Shown piece by piece: positions 45,301 through 54,018 of a stretch of DNA of 64,000 bases. The stretch lies in contig NZ_CP099995.1 in the NCBI RefSeq assembly GCF_024138125.1, positions 62,001 to 126,000 of the forward strand, read 5' to 3'. The DNA is from Halorussus salilacus (GTDB taxonomy: Archaea; Halobacteriota; Halobacteria; Halobacteriales; Haladaptataceae). Under the pieces are notes generated by a model. The model had not been told where the DNA came from. It searched no databases and saw nothing but the letters and a program-made list of their open reading frames with translations. The first letter of the stretch is position 1. Each line of letters starts with the position of its first letter. The translations under genes were made by a program, and so were the position numbers.

Positions 45301-45802
45301 TCGACCCGATAAAGGAGAGGAGTTTCGATGCGACGCCGCTCACGTATGAATCTGGGCCGTAGACGTTGGGTTTGACGGCACGGTAGTCGATTTCGTCGAG
45401 GACATCGAGCACGATGACGTACTTTTCAGCATCCGTTGCGATCTCGAAGTCTGGATCTAATCCCGCATCATAGGCATAGTCCGTCAGTATCTCGTTGCAG
45501 ATAGAGTGGTACGTATACGCGTCGACGTCATACCCTGCGGGTCCGAGTTTTGCGTTGAGTTTCTCACGCATCGAATCAGCGGCGTTGTTGGTGAAGGTCA
45601 ACGCGAGAATCCGATCCGGAGAAACTCCGTGCTCGTCAATGAGGTTCTCGATTTTCCGGACCATTGTGAACGTCTTTCCGGTCCCTGCACCTGCGAGGAC
45701 CCGCATGGGATACCGCTCCGACTCGATGATCGTCCGCTGCTGTGGCTTCGGATCCTCATCGTCCTCGATGGTTGGGAGCCAATCAGGCACGTCGTCGCTC
45801 AT
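42368..45802 (-). CDS. UvrD/Rep-type helicase fused to RecB-type nuclease (AddA-like)
   Basis: A 1144-residue protein from ATG 45802, which overlaps the stop of the upstream nuclease gene (ATGA). Superfamily 1 motifs: Walker A AGAGTGKT (38-44), FCDEFQDTDRLQ (motif II), DDDQAIYEWRGA, and NVMTIHKSKGLDFPVV. The last 250 residues are a PD-(D/E)XK nuclease: GFIDAVYRTPDGELVVIDYKAT. One Cys in ECPRQHFLDY and three in CRWCQHSSLPC form the iron-sulfur site known from AddB and AdnA. It would unwind and degrade DNA ends in recombinational repair or destroy foreign linear DNA. It forms a three-gene operon with the next two entries. Confidence 0.9.
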   Translation of the reverse strand: MSDDVPDWLPTIEDDEDPKPQQRTIIESERYPMRVLAGAGTGKTFTMVRKIENLIDEHGVSPDRILALTFTNNAADSMREKLNAKLGPAGYDVDAYTYHSICNEILTDYAYDAGLDPDFEIATDAEKYVIVLDVLDEIDYRAVKPNVYGPDSYVSGVASKLLSFIGSMKRSGISPAEIEEYLGSPEQVYELDAVPDRVEEIASDHLGGRSVSTVLDGIPDTRADLVAERDTLRDEGLEASIKDFLDRLVDLCDALEVAFEEHEAGERSLPEDAHKLPKYLLGGYSSAPSGIPNDLKLELTDYLRNALDECKTALDLNTGYEAYERELDRRNLLDFDGLVVKTVELLETDVGEGLGDRWDYVFCDEFQDTDRLQFDLITSLVSEDRLFVVGDDDQAIYEWRGANVANITDELDDVFGPDLEDEPLEQNFRSRQPILDLANEALNRLADRRSTKTLTRVDEPDFDGDTVAVVEEADDEGDRAEQLVTVTRNLLSGDAEALDRAYDPGEIALLVRNNDHATPILEEFDEAGIPYQVAGDLSTESIGVGTVVAYLKALARPEEDDVSWNRVLTMRYRLTDADLRRVNSHDDGTYAGICNQPLEVFDEPDRIQEVREHISRLLKLRETASLSHLYRELKRLTNIDWYLSKQERRDLAQLDEIIDQYGNDAVQPPLTPQFIDSLQHYDSLFEESGSAPTSQPELADDAVNVMTIHKSKGLDFPVVLMSRLTADEWEPESRTYDTFESALSEGPESVFDKDLVAQDANEARRILHVGITRAEEILVLYGSREEDDTDDERPVHDAVKSILPESVPWRPSNGHLPIWRDLQECLPSNHADWTASFASTVVGDVSGQVTYGSEKLSASDGRDRVITFGNKLIEGSIEREPENRRFSIDALTGPMTPNPALQHSYTSLEAYEECPRQHFLDYVVNGFSDYRENGYGGDGISQRIVGLLFHDTAEIAAKEQAAERAEWYAICERLAGQRRATDELPVAKECIDRYFDLDLSGWEIVDAEREFQLEVDGHELVGFIDAVYRTPDGELVVIDYKATERHRDIDENKQLPLYLLACRDLYEEPITRAGYAYVGDIGPKVEARSFDEGELDSVRKAVSTTMDRIKETSFSGYETGEHCRWCQHSSLPCGEEWRQEDGGR

Positions 45803-46752
45803 CGCTTCACCCCCTCTGCGAGAGATTCTGTGCACATCTCTCGGTACTTGCAGTCGGGACAGGCCTCATCGTGAATGAGTGGGAACGGATCTGGGTCGTG
45901 AGAGCCGCTCGTGATCCCTTCGTGTGCACGTTGTAGGAGATTCCATATCGTGTCATGATACTCTTCGTAGATGTCCGTGGTATCGCGTGGATAGCCTCGT
46001 ACAGAGATTTCATATCCGTCTGGTGTACTTTCGAACGACGTGTGATTCAGGAGACCGTAGAAACTGAATCGAATATTCATCCCGTCCTCGTAGAGGTCAG
46101 ATTGTTTGACGCCCTCGATGTATGTGGCCGCTTGGAATACGTTCTTGACTCTCTTCGGGTCGTGATCCGTTCCGTCTAGATGGTCCTCAAGGACGCTAGC
46201 AGTATTGGACGTAATTACGTCCCTGAGCTTCCGCTTGTAATCGATGACGTGGATCCCTTCGTCCGTCCGGAGAATATTATCGGCTCTCCCACGCAATCCG
46301 AGGCCGTTCTCGACGCAATCGAGCCACTTCTCCGTCGCAACGGATTGACGAGCGTGATCGATGCCGTGGCCACCATCAGGGTCAAAGAAGGTCTTGATTG
46401 CCTCTAGATTTTCGAGGCGCTGGTATTCCTGGTGAGCGTTTGACGCGTACTCGTCCGGAGAGATATGCTCTCTCCATTGCTCAGGGAATGCCTCTACTGC
46501 CCGATCGTAGATGAGCTGGGCGTCATCTTCTGGGCTAGTTGCTTCGCAGACTACCTCGATCGTTCCGTGATAGGCCCGCCCCTGGTTCAGGTACAACCGT
46601 GTCTTCTCTGGGGCGTTGACCTTCTGAACGTACTCATAATCGAACTTCCGCTGGCAGTCCGCGTAGGTCGCGAGACGCGACGGCGAGAGGAAGGTAACGT
46701 CAGTCACGTCGAACCCCTCCGGCAGCAAATTCGATACGTGCTTGCAGTGCAT
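45799..46752 (-). CDS. RecB-family PD-(D/E)XK nuclease with iron-sulfur cysteines
   Basis: A stand-alone nuclease of about 317 residues; the ATG at 46752 (reading MHCKHVSN) is chosen, though the frame extends to 46785. Motifs: SPSRLATYADCQRKFDYEYV at the N-terminus with the first Cys, then RGRADNI and GIHVIDYKRK (the Asp...Asp-Tyr-Lys catalytic core), then CPDCKYREMC, which completes four cysteines for a 4Fe-4S cluster as in Cas4/AddB nucleases. It overlaps the AddB-like gene by about 50 nt and the helicase by 4 nt, so all three are coupled. In this trio it may serve as the second nuclease of an AddAB-like complex that in bacteria is the AddB C-terminus. Confidence 0.85.
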   Translation of the reverse strand: MHCKHVSNLLPEGFDVTDVTFLSPSRLATYADCQRKFDYEYVQKVNAPEKTRLYLNQGRAYHGTIEVVCEATSPEDDAQLIYDRAVEAFPEQWREHISPDEYASNAHQEYQRLENLEAIKTFFDPDGGHGIDHARQSVATEKWLDCVENGLGLRGRADNILRTDEGIHVIDYKRKLRDVITSNTASVLEDHLDGTDHDPKRVKNVFQAATYIEGVKQSDLYEDGMNIRFSFYGLLNHTSFESTPDGYEISVRGYPRDTTDIYEEYHDTIWNLLQRAHEGITSGSHDPDPFPLIHDEACPDCKYREMCTESLAEGVKR

Positions 46753-48763
46753 CACGAAGCTGCTCGCCGCGGTTCCCGCTTTCACTGAGGAGGTACTGAA
46801 TCTCCGAAAGCTCGGCTTCGACCTCGTCGAGAGAGACCGTCACGTCTTGGCTGTGAGAGCGACGAACGTCAGCGAGAGCATTGTCGACCCGAGAGAGCAG
46901 ATATTCTTCCGCTCTTCGCTCGCTCCTGATCTCTGATTCTGTCGCCTCTTTCACCCACGGCAACTGCCGATACGCGTCCGTGAGAAACCGCGACGGCTGA
47001 GCACGTTCTTCCAGTGCGGTGTCTTTGTGATTGTATAGACAGAAGTACAGGCGATCGCCAGCAGCAGTTGCTCCGATGGCGAGCCGCCGCCGTGCATGCT
47101 CTGCATGGTATCGTTGGAACGGGCGGCTTGACGCTGTCGAGGAGGTCGGGAAGGTATTAGTGACATCTTCTGCGTCGACCTGTGTTACGCCCGGATAGTC
47201 CGGCATCTCTGAGAGGCGTTCTTGGGGGAACAACCGAGTCAGGGAAGGTGATCCAGGGTACTCTTCGTCGACGACGTCCAGCAAGAAAACTGCTCGGAAG
47301 GACCCGTTTTTGATCGCCTGTAAGTGATCGACTCGGACACCTCCGTCAAGTTCGGTCGAACTTGTTTGGTTCTGTTGAGGAGCATACTCGTGGGCGCGTT
47401 CAAGCATCGTCGCGAACGACTCCCAGGTCGTTTCGATGAACGGCGTGTCTTCTACGAACTCCGCCATCGCGAACGCCCGCTGAACGTTCCCGAATTGGGC
47501 ACGAACGTTCAGTGGAGACGTCTCCTCAGCGATTCGAACCTTCATGTTTGACTCGGTCGCCCACCGTCGGAGCGGACTTGAGAGGCCCTCCATCTGCTCG
47601 ATAGAGGCCAGAATCGATTCGTCTAAAACCGAGGCTTCCAGCAGCTCTGTTCGAGCGTAGTCATCATCGGCTGCCAGATAGCGAACAACCTGCAGTAACT
47701 CTCGAATAGCGGGATCATCGCCGAACCCCGTGACAGTCGTGGACTCTGTCGGAACCCCTGTTTGCTGGAAGGCACGAAGCGTCTCGATTACTGCGGAACC
47801 GCTCTGCTTCAGTGCGACGGCGAAATCCTCGTAATCCCAGTTCTCTCTATCTCGAAGCCGCTCGATTTCATCAGCGACATTCTTGATCTGTTCGTCGGCG
47901 GTCTCTGTTGGGATGACGTTCACCTCCCCCGCCCCGGGATCTTCGTGAACGGTTTCAATCGCCAGGTAAGCACCCGTCGCAGCCGGACGAGATGGGGGTG
48001 CTGTCCTTGCAGTAGACTCTGTCCTCGAAAATGAGACGTAGTCAGTAATTGGTCCTGGCTCGATCCATGTACGCCGAACACTCGCGTTCTCTTCTGCTAC
48101 ACATACGAGTTCCAACCCATCCGCCACAGTAGCAAGATAGCGACGGTCAAGCGGCAGGAACTCCTCAAACTCGACGGCGAGGACTGCCTCGGCATCGACT
48201 ACGTCGTCTCGTTCTTCGGTCTCCGACAACGCCGCATTCGCCTCAGTGATTAGCTGGCCCCGTTCTAGGTGGTTATGGTCGTCGAGCCATTCGTGGAACG
48301 CTTCGACGAGTTCCGCAACTTCAACTAGCTCTGGTGTCTTCTCGAAGGAAACGTCCTGCCACGTGGCAGTTTCCATGAGCTGGGCGATATCACTCAGGAA
48401 GGAGGGTTGTTCGGCTGCACGCCGGAAATGCTCACTGTCCCACTCTTGTTCTTCGAGGAACCGATGGACGAGCTCGCGCCGCATTGCGTCTGAGAGAATC
48501 GCTCGGTTATCGGTCTGGTTCACGACGTCGGTCGCTTGCACGACCAGGGACGTGACACGTGGGACAGCTGATCCGGGTGCTATGTCTTTGAGTTCCTCCC
48601 GAAACGTCTCCATGCTCGTCGGAGATCCAGTGATGACGAGGATGTCTTCTAGATTATATTCCTTCAGAAGGGCCTGATATTGCTCAGTTACTGTTGATCT
48701 GGGCTCACCAGTGCCGAATGGAACAGTAATGAGCGTCCCATCGAAATGCTGGACCTCAGACAC
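46700..48763 (-). CDS. AddB-like inactive helicase subunit
   Basis: A 687-residue protein with a superfamily 1 helicase-like plan but no Walker A. Features: FGTGEPRS near the N-terminus, where AddB has GPAGSGKT, EEFLPLDRRYL, and in the second half DHLQAIKNGSFRAVFLLDVVDEEYPG, the AddB/UvrD motif V-like segment. The nuclease domain present in bacterial AddB is absent here and is encoded by the next gene. Degenerate ATPase subunits of this type hold and scan DNA for Chi-like signals. Assignment rests on the context with the AddA-like gene and on these segments. Confidence 0.75.
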   Translation of the reverse strand: MSEVQHFDGTLITVPFGTGEPRSTVTEQYQALLKEYNLEDILVITGSPTSMETFREELKDIAPGSAVPRVTSLVVQATDVVNQTDNRAILSDAMRRELVHRFLEEQEWDSEHFRRAAEQPSFLSDIAQLMETATWQDVSFEKTPELVEVAELVEAFHEWLDDHNHLERGQLITEANAALSETEERDDVVDAEAVLAVEFEEFLPLDRRYLATVADGLELVCVAEENASVRRTWIEPGPITDYVSFSRTESTARTAPPSRPAATGAYLAIETVHEDPGAGEVNVIPTETADEQIKNVADEIERLRDRENWDYEDFAVALKQSGSAVIETLRAFQQTGVPTESTTVTGFGDDPAIRELLQVVRYLAADDDYARTELLEASVLDESILASIEQMEGLSSPLRRWATESNMKVRIAEETSPLNVRAQFGNVQRAFAMAEFVEDTPFIETTWESFATMLERAHEYAPQQNQTSSTELDGGVRVDHLQAIKNGSFRAVFLLDVVDEEYPGSPSLTRLFPQERLSEMPDYPGVTQVDAEDVTNTFPTSSTASSRPFQRYHAEHARRRLAIGATAAGDRLYFCLYNHKDTALEERAQPSRFLTDAYRQLPWVKEATESEIRSERRAEEYLLSRVDNALADVRRSHSQDVTVSLDEVEAELSEIQYLLSESGNRGEQLRDALQARIEFAAGGVRRD

Positions 48764-49005
48764 GCTTATCGTCCCCCGGAGCCACCAGTTGTTCCTCCGT
48801 GGATCGGAGGCTGACCCAGAATCTCCTTGACTGAGAGCCTGCTGCTGATTTGCAGGGTAAGTCGAAAACGAATCTAGCCAAACGGGGACATATCATATTG
48901 AGGGTCCTCACAGTCCACCTACAAGAACGTTGGTGCTACGCTAAAACTGAAATTTGCCTCATCAGGATGCTACATATTTATACTATGCCGGGGTCAAGTT
49001 CCTCT

Positions 49006-50712
49006 ATGACAGACCTATCTGACGGTTCTGATTTCATCGCAGACGCTGAATGGCATAACGAATGGTGGGATACAGGCAATGGTTCACTATCTGAGTTAGA
49101 ACAAACCGCTTCTCTAGACCCCCGATCAGACTTACTCAAAGTACTGCAGTCCATTGATGACGAGCGAGAAGACGGGACTGAGAGTCTCGTGTATCCCATT
49201 TACGGACCGACCGGAATCGGCAAAACGACGCTTCTTCAGCAATTCACCGCTACAATCCTTGATTCAGACACCGTTGACTTCTCTCCCGGCCATCGTGATT
49301 TAGATATCGTCGGCTCCGTTGATCCACGCCAGATCCTCTATGTCCCTCTTGAGGATTCTCTCTACCATCTCGAACCTTCAAGCAGCGCTGTGGAAAAACT
49401 GGAAGACGTTATCGACTATTTCCGTTCTCACGTCGCTCCACGTCGAGGTCGTAAGTACATCATCCTCGACGATATCGGGGCTCTGCGACTCGATGAAGAT
49501 GAACAGAGCGCTCTTCTAGACCTCGTAGATGATGATACCTATCTATTGCTGACCGGCATTGTAGAATCGCAGGTCGACCTGCGTGAGATCTCGGCTTCGA
49601 GCGAGCCCAAAATCAATTATCCTCGTGCGATGCTGCCGATGAAGTTCATCGACACTATCAAGCAGGGAGCATATGATGACTCTGCGTTACTCGAGACAGA
49701 CCCTGATTTTGCTCTTCGCGTGGAGTCCCATCAAACGAGGAGTATGGACGGTGAGGCGCTGATAAAGGATGTCCGGAGTAATTTGTCTGAATCGGAAAAC
49801 TTGGATGACGCAGTCGCGTCGTTAAATCAGCTTTACTTTGAAGCCTTCTCAGACGTTGAGCGAGATGGTCTGTATGAGGCCGCTCGTGAGTACTTGCAGA
49901 AAGGTGGAATATTCCTACGTGCTACGGAAACCCCGGTCAAAAACGAACTCATCCGATCTCATCTGCTCCTGTATCTCTACAAGGAACTCGCAGAGTATGA
50001 ATCGATTCAACGACCTGAGAACCTCCATCGAATCGCTTCATTAGCTGCGAGCCAAGCTGGGAACGAGCTTCGATATACGGATATCAGTGACCAGCTGGAA
50101 GTCGATCGGCGGACTATCGATTCGTATCTATCCGTACTGGATGACGGACTCTCCGTTTCGGAATCCCACGACTTCTCACTTCAACGCCACCGCCGTACTC
50201 GACTCTACCTTCGGAATCCGCGCCACGTTGTACTTCTGTCCCAACGTCAGGAGCACCACGGATTCGAAACATACGAGAAGACCGGATCGCTCAATCACGA
50301 GTTCGAGTACAAGCTAGCTCGGACCGTCGCCTTTGACCATGCGAAACGACTGGCGTGGAGGGTTGGTGGATCGGGAGATGAGGATCCTCAGGTCGAATAC
50401 TTCGAGACTGAGTCGGGGACGGTCGACTACATCCTCCACAATGAGGATGGAGTAGTTGTCCCGTTCGTTCTCTCCTATCATCCACACGCAGGGAATGCTG
50501 ATACAATCGCAGCCGAATTCGATCCGACTGTCGGGAAGCATCCAATACCCGGCGGAGAGGAGCTTTTCGACCTCGATTACGAAGCTCCCTACAGGTTCAT
50601 CATTACGGATAGCCTACCAAAGGAAGTGACGCAGTCGGGTTCACTCGTTGTCGAGCGGGATGGCGTCAACCTCTGTTACATTCCCTACTGGCTGTTCCTC
50701 CTCATCTGCTAA
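49006..50712 (+). CDS. AAA ATPase with DUF4143-like C-terminal region
   Basis: A 568-residue protein. ATG 49006 is chosen because a TATA-like TTTATA lies 25-30 nt upstream, as for leaderless genes; an ATG at 48985 and a much longer frame from 48850 run through the promoter. P-loop GPTGIGKTT (67-75), Walker B KYIILDDIG, then a winged-helix region (YTDISDQLEVDRRTIDSYL) and a C-terminal part with VPFVLSYHP, reminiscent of the DUF4143/PD-(D/E)XK tail of this AAA group. Such proteins are common on archaeal mobile elements; their role is poorly known, and many behave as DNA-bound ATPases in defence or toxin-antitoxin contexts. It is divergent from the AddAB-like operon. Confidence 0.75.
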   Translation: MTDLSDGSDFIADAEWHNEWWDTGNGSLSELEQTASLDPRSDLLKVLQSIDDEREDGTESLVYPIYGPTGIGKTTLLQQFTATILDSDTVDFSPGHRDLDIVGSVDPRQILYVPLEDSLYHLEPSSSAVEKLEDVIDYFRSHVAPRRGRKYIILDDIGALRLDEDEQSALLDLVDDDTYLLLTGIVESQVDLREISASSEPKINYPRAMLPMKFIDTIKQGAYDDSALLETDPDFALRVESHQTRSMDGEALIKDVRSNLSESENLDDAVASLNQLYFEAFSDVERDGLYEAAREYLQKGGIFLRATETPVKNELIRSHLLLYLYKELAEYESIQRPENLHRIASLAASQAGNELRYTDISDQLEVDRRTIDSYLSVLDDGLSVSESHDFSLQRHRRTRLYLRNPRHVVLLSQRQEHHGFETYEKTGSLNHEFEYKLARTVAFDHAKRLAWRVGGSGDEDPQVEYFETESGTVDYILHNEDGVVVPFVLSYHPHAGNADTIAAEFDPTVGKHPIPGGEELFDLDYEAPYRFIITDSLPKEVTQSGSLVVERDGVNLCYIPYWLFLLIC

Positions 50713-50864
50713 CCACTATAGGTCCACTTCCGAACCGATCGAAGCTGAAATTATTTGATGATCTCGGTATTTCACGATGCTGCAAGTGTACACCTAATTC
50801 CCGCCCAATCTATCTCACCCAGAGACAATACATTTTATATTAATAGATTCTGTCGTCAGCACAT

Positions 50865-52775
50865 ATGATGGAGACGCTTGAGGACTTTGTTTCAAAACTT
50901 AACAAGCGGGCGTTTCTGCCGGGACTGCAGCGAGAGTTTGTCTGGAAAGAAGAGCAGATCGCAATGCTCTTCGACTCATTTATCCGCGGGTACCCTGTCG
51001 GTCAGGTAACGCTGTGGGATATCGATAGTGCCGAAGACAACTTCGCCACCTACGAATTCATCCGTAAGTACATCGACGGCGATGGACGGGTACCTCGACG
51101 AGTTCGCGACCGTGACGCCCGACGCTATAACAAGCGCGTTGCAATTGAGGATATCATCTGTGATTATCTCGTCATTGATGGGCAACAGCGACTAAATTCG
51201 GCATACGTTGGCCTCTGTGGTTCGTTGTTCACATATTCGGGTGGGAGTGCCGGCAGTCGGGCAGACGAACGGTTCTGGAGCGAGAAAGTCCTCTGTATCA
51301 ACCTTCTCGGTAGCCCCGAGTACCGCGATGCCGATGGGCTGGGGCTAGCAGGTAACTACGAATTCGAGTTCCGGGGGACGGACACTCTAGATCCCGAAAG
51401 CGAGATTGGCTACGAAAAGACATCATTAAATGACGATGACATCCATCGTCTATGGTTTCCCGTTCACGAATTCGTCACCGAGGGCGGCGCGGAACGAGAG
51501 ACGAGCACGGTGGATCAAGAAGTGGAACAACAGATTGAGAACCTAGAATTGAGTGCGACGGGACCACAGAGACGGGCGCTGCACCGCGTAGCGCAACGAG
51601 TCGTCACGAAATTCCGCCAGAATGTGCTGGGCTACGAACTTCCGAGTACGACGGTCAAGTACTCTTCTCAAGAGGTTCATACGATCTTCTCGCGTATCAA
51701 CCTAGCCGGAGAGAGTCCTCAGCCATACCAGTACACCCAGTCGTTGTTAGCCACCTACTGTCCGTACACCGAAGAAGACGCGTTCCATCCACGCGAGAAG
51801 TTAAAATCGCATATCGAGACACTGTCCGACCGTCACCCAGCTTTCGAGACGGAGATTACGAGACAGTTCCTCACCCGCTGCTTGATTTATCTGATTAATG
51901 AAGATCTCCTTCAGACTACGGTCGAAGCATTCTCGAAAGATGATGAGGTGAAGGCTATGCGCAATAAGTGGATTGCCCCCGACGACATGGGGAACCCACA
52001 CGGCCGCTTCGAAACGGCCATCGACAGAGGCTTTCAAACGGTCGGTAACGTCGGATTGGCGCCGAAGTCGATGCCGAGTATACTTCTCGTCGCCCTCTTG
52101 GCGAAATTCTACTATGAGAATCCTGACGCCGAGGTCAACGAAGCGAACGAACGAGCGGCGTTCCGCTTTGTTGCTAAGTCCCAGTTGCTCAATGCGTTAA
52201 CTGGCTCACAAGCCCGGTCTATGGCCCAATCACTGTCTGATCTTCGGCCAGAAGACGGCTTTGAGACGTTTCCAGGTGACCAGCTGCTTGATGATCTGGA
52301 CCTACACCTCACCGCAGAACACGTAGACAAAGCCGTTGAGAACGCACGCTATGATAATGGTGCGAGCGATGGTGATACATTCACCCACAAAGGTGTCGCG
52401 GCAATCCTCGGGCTGCTTGATGAAGGGCACGCGGATCTTGATATTGAGCGACTCAGCGTTGATCATATCTATCCGAAAGCATGTGCTGATGACATCCCAC
52501 CGGCGGGTCCCGATAGTGACGGAGTCAAGATCCACCGCATTGGTAACCTTCAGCTCCTCGACGCTGCGGAGAACCGTCGGAAGGGCGACACACTCCCCGA
52601 AGAATGGCTCAACGGGCTTGGTGAGGCCGAAGCGGATCATTATCGCACCGTGAACCGCTACCCCGAGAGCATCACCCCGACGCTAGAAAACTTCCAAGAA
52701 TTCGTCGAGCGACGAGAAGCTGCAATGAAAGAGGCGCTCAAGGAGAAATACGCCGTATCGGCGGTCGAACCGTAG
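50865..52775 (+). CDS. DUF262/HNH protein of the GmrSD type
   Basis: A 636-residue protein. The N-terminal DUF262 domain carries LPGLQREFVWKEEQIAMLFD and VIDGQQRL (103-110), the nucleotide-hydrolysing ParB-like signature. The C-terminal part has DHIYPKA and RIGNLQLLDAAENRRKGD, the DUF1524 HNH nuclease. The fusion is the layout of GmrSD and related enzymes that cut modified phage DNA, or of related anti-phage proteins. Its own promoter (TTTATATTAATA about 25 nt upstream) indicates a leaderless mRNA. A second ATG directly follows the first. It is followed by the methylase-like gene after 230 bp. Confidence 0.88.
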   Translation: MMETLEDFVSKLNKRAFLPGLQREFVWKEEQIAMLFDSFIRGYPVGQVTLWDIDSAEDNFATYEFIRKYIDGDGRVPRRVRDRDARRYNKRVAIEDIICDYLVIDGQQRLNSAYVGLCGSLFTYSGGSAGSRADERFWSEKVLCINLLGSPEYRDADGLGLAGNYEFEFRGTDTLDPESEIGYEKTSLNDDDIHRLWFPVHEFVTEGGAERETSTVDQEVEQQIENLELSATGPQRRALHRVAQRVVTKFRQNVLGYELPSTTVKYSSQEVHTIFSRINLAGESPQPYQYTQSLLATYCPYTEEDAFHPREKLKSHIETLSDRHPAFETEITRQFLTRCLIYLINEDLLQTTVEAFSKDDEVKAMRNKWIAPDDMGNPHGRFETAIDRGFQTVGNVGLAPKSMPSILLVALLAKFYYENPDAEVNEANERAAFRFVAKSQLLNALTGSQARSMAQSLSDLRPEDGFETFPGDQLLDDLDLHLTAEHVDKAVENARYDNGASDGDTFTHKGVAAILGLLDEGHADLDIERLSVDHIYPKACADDIPPAGPDSDGVKIHRIGNLQLLDAAENRRKGDTLPEEWLNGLGEAEADHYRTVNRYPESITPTLENFQEFVERREAAMKEALKEKYAVSAVEP

Positions 52776-53004
52776 TCAGTGTTGTTGGCGGAGATTTGCT
52801 TGGAGAATATCTACAACTGACGGAGCGTTAGCAGCGGTATTTTTATTTGCCCCTGACGGGTGCGGGGCTACTCAGAATTGCCTCGTAATGATCGGAAATG
52901 GTTACGAGAGACATCTCCAAGACGAGCTTCGGCGAACAAATCAGTAGAACAAATTTGGTTGCGACTCGGCTGGAATGGCTTGGAATGGAGCTTCAGGTGG
53001 AATC

Positions 53005-53742
53005 ATGAGTTCTCAAATCAAGCCGGGAATCCGTGAGAAGGTGACTAATCCTTTGAACGAGATCTCCGCGAGGACTGGTGATTCGTCTTATCAGGTTTTC
53101 TCTGATTTCCTCGATCTGACTATTTCAAGCTTCTCCGGTGATGAACGGCAATACTCGACTCGAGTTGAGCGATATCGTGCTGACGGCCACGACATGGCCA
53201 CCGTGAAGGACCTTCTTCAACTCCATGCAAAAGCCCTTAGCGGGCTTACCGTTGGGTTAGAAAAAACTAATGAAGATATTCTTGGTTTTATTTATGAACA
53301 TTACTCAACTACCTCAGATAACTTTGCACAGCACTTCACACCTGGCTCAGTTAGTGGTACAATGGCTGAAATAGCGTTCCCAGATGAGGACAAAATCTGC
53401 GATGCTTCGCCTGACGACCCGCTTCTTATCGGTGATCTCAGTGGGTGCGGAAGCGGAAGCCTTCTGTTGAAGAGTGCAGATCGTCTTCAAAATATACGAG
53501 GAGACTGTCCAGCTATCTACGTTGGATGGGATATTGATCCAGACTGCGCGAAGATGTGTGTCATTAACTTCGTGTTGAATGGACTCCCAGGGTATGTGCT
53601 TCAGGGAGATACGCTTCGAGTTCAGGTGAATCGATGCTGGAAAATCGAACCCACAAATCTGTCTCAGGAGAAAATGCCTGTTTCCGAAATCCCCGACAGT
53701 GATCAAAAAGAGATAATCGATGAACTAGCGATAACTGTCTAA
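53005..53742 (+). CDS. DNA methylase-like protein lacking the NPPY motif
   Basis: A 245-residue protein from ATG 53005 (reading MSSQIKPG); a start at 52975 is possible. It has AQHFTPGSVSGTMAEIAF, as in N6-adenine methylases of the HsdM group, and motif I IGDLSGCGSGSLLL with YVGWDIDPDCAKMCVINF as the adenosine-binding strand. After GDTLR, where NPPY/F should follow, it reads VQVNRCWKIEP and then ends within 40 residues. So the SAM site is present but the catalytic motif is not. It may be a truncated enzyme or a SAM-binding regulator; I recall similar short plasmid/phage proteins. Confidence 0.78.
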   Translation: MSSQIKPGIREKVTNPLNEISARTGDSSYQVFSDFLDLTISSFSGDERQYSTRVERYRADGHDMATVKDLLQLHAKALSGLTVGLEKTNEDILGFIYEHYSTTSDNFAQHFTPGSVSGTMAEIAFPDEDKICDASPDDPLLIGDLSGCGSGSLLLKSADRLQNIRGDCPAIYVGWDIDPDCAKMCVINFVLNGLPGYVLQGDTLRVQVNRCWKIEPTNLSQEKMPVSEIPDSDQKEIIDELAITV

Positions 53743-53822
53743 AGAGGGTCAACTCCTCTGATCGGTAGCTACGCCTAACCCTATAGGCCTGTACAGCAAC
53801 TCTCAGAGCTCATGAGGCACGT

Positions 53823-53844
53823 GTATTCCGAATACCCGGAATAC
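53823..53844 (+). promoter_or_regulatory. Inverted repeat upstream of the small operon
   Basis: Perfect 8-bp arms GTATTCCG and CGGAATAC with a 6-bp spacer. It lies 48 bp upstream of a TTTATATA box (53892-53899). It is a likely binding site for a dimeric regulator of the operon that starts at 53923. Confidence 0.45.
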
Positions 53845-53922
53845 GCCGAACGGAGTGTCTATTGAACCTCTTGGCGAAACAGCAAATAGAGTTTATATAC
53901 CAACAAGGAGCACACAGTGACA

Positions 53923-54015
53923 ATGTCGGAGTATGCGGACGCATCACCTATTGACAAAATCACCATGGACCCTGCAGATCTCGATCTTCGAATCTGGTTA
54001 TCTGGAGGGACCTGA
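53923..54015 (+). CDS. 30-residue leader protein, unknown
   Basis: A short frame reading MSEYADASPIDKITMDPADL and ending GGT before TGA. It has a TATA box (TTTATATA, 53892-53899) and an AAGGAG ribosome site 12 nt before the ATG, and ends 3 nt before the next gene's ATG. Its composition is typical of haloarchaeal proteins. No function is known; tight spacing suggests translational coupling. Confidence 0.55.
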   Translation: MSEYADASPIDKITMDPADLDLRIWLSGGT

Positions 54016-54018
54016 GCC

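Noticed and set aside
48850-49005. Longer N-terminus of the AAA ATPase
   Set aside because: The extra 52 codons run through the TATA box and are Cys/Arg-rich, unlike the acidic protein.
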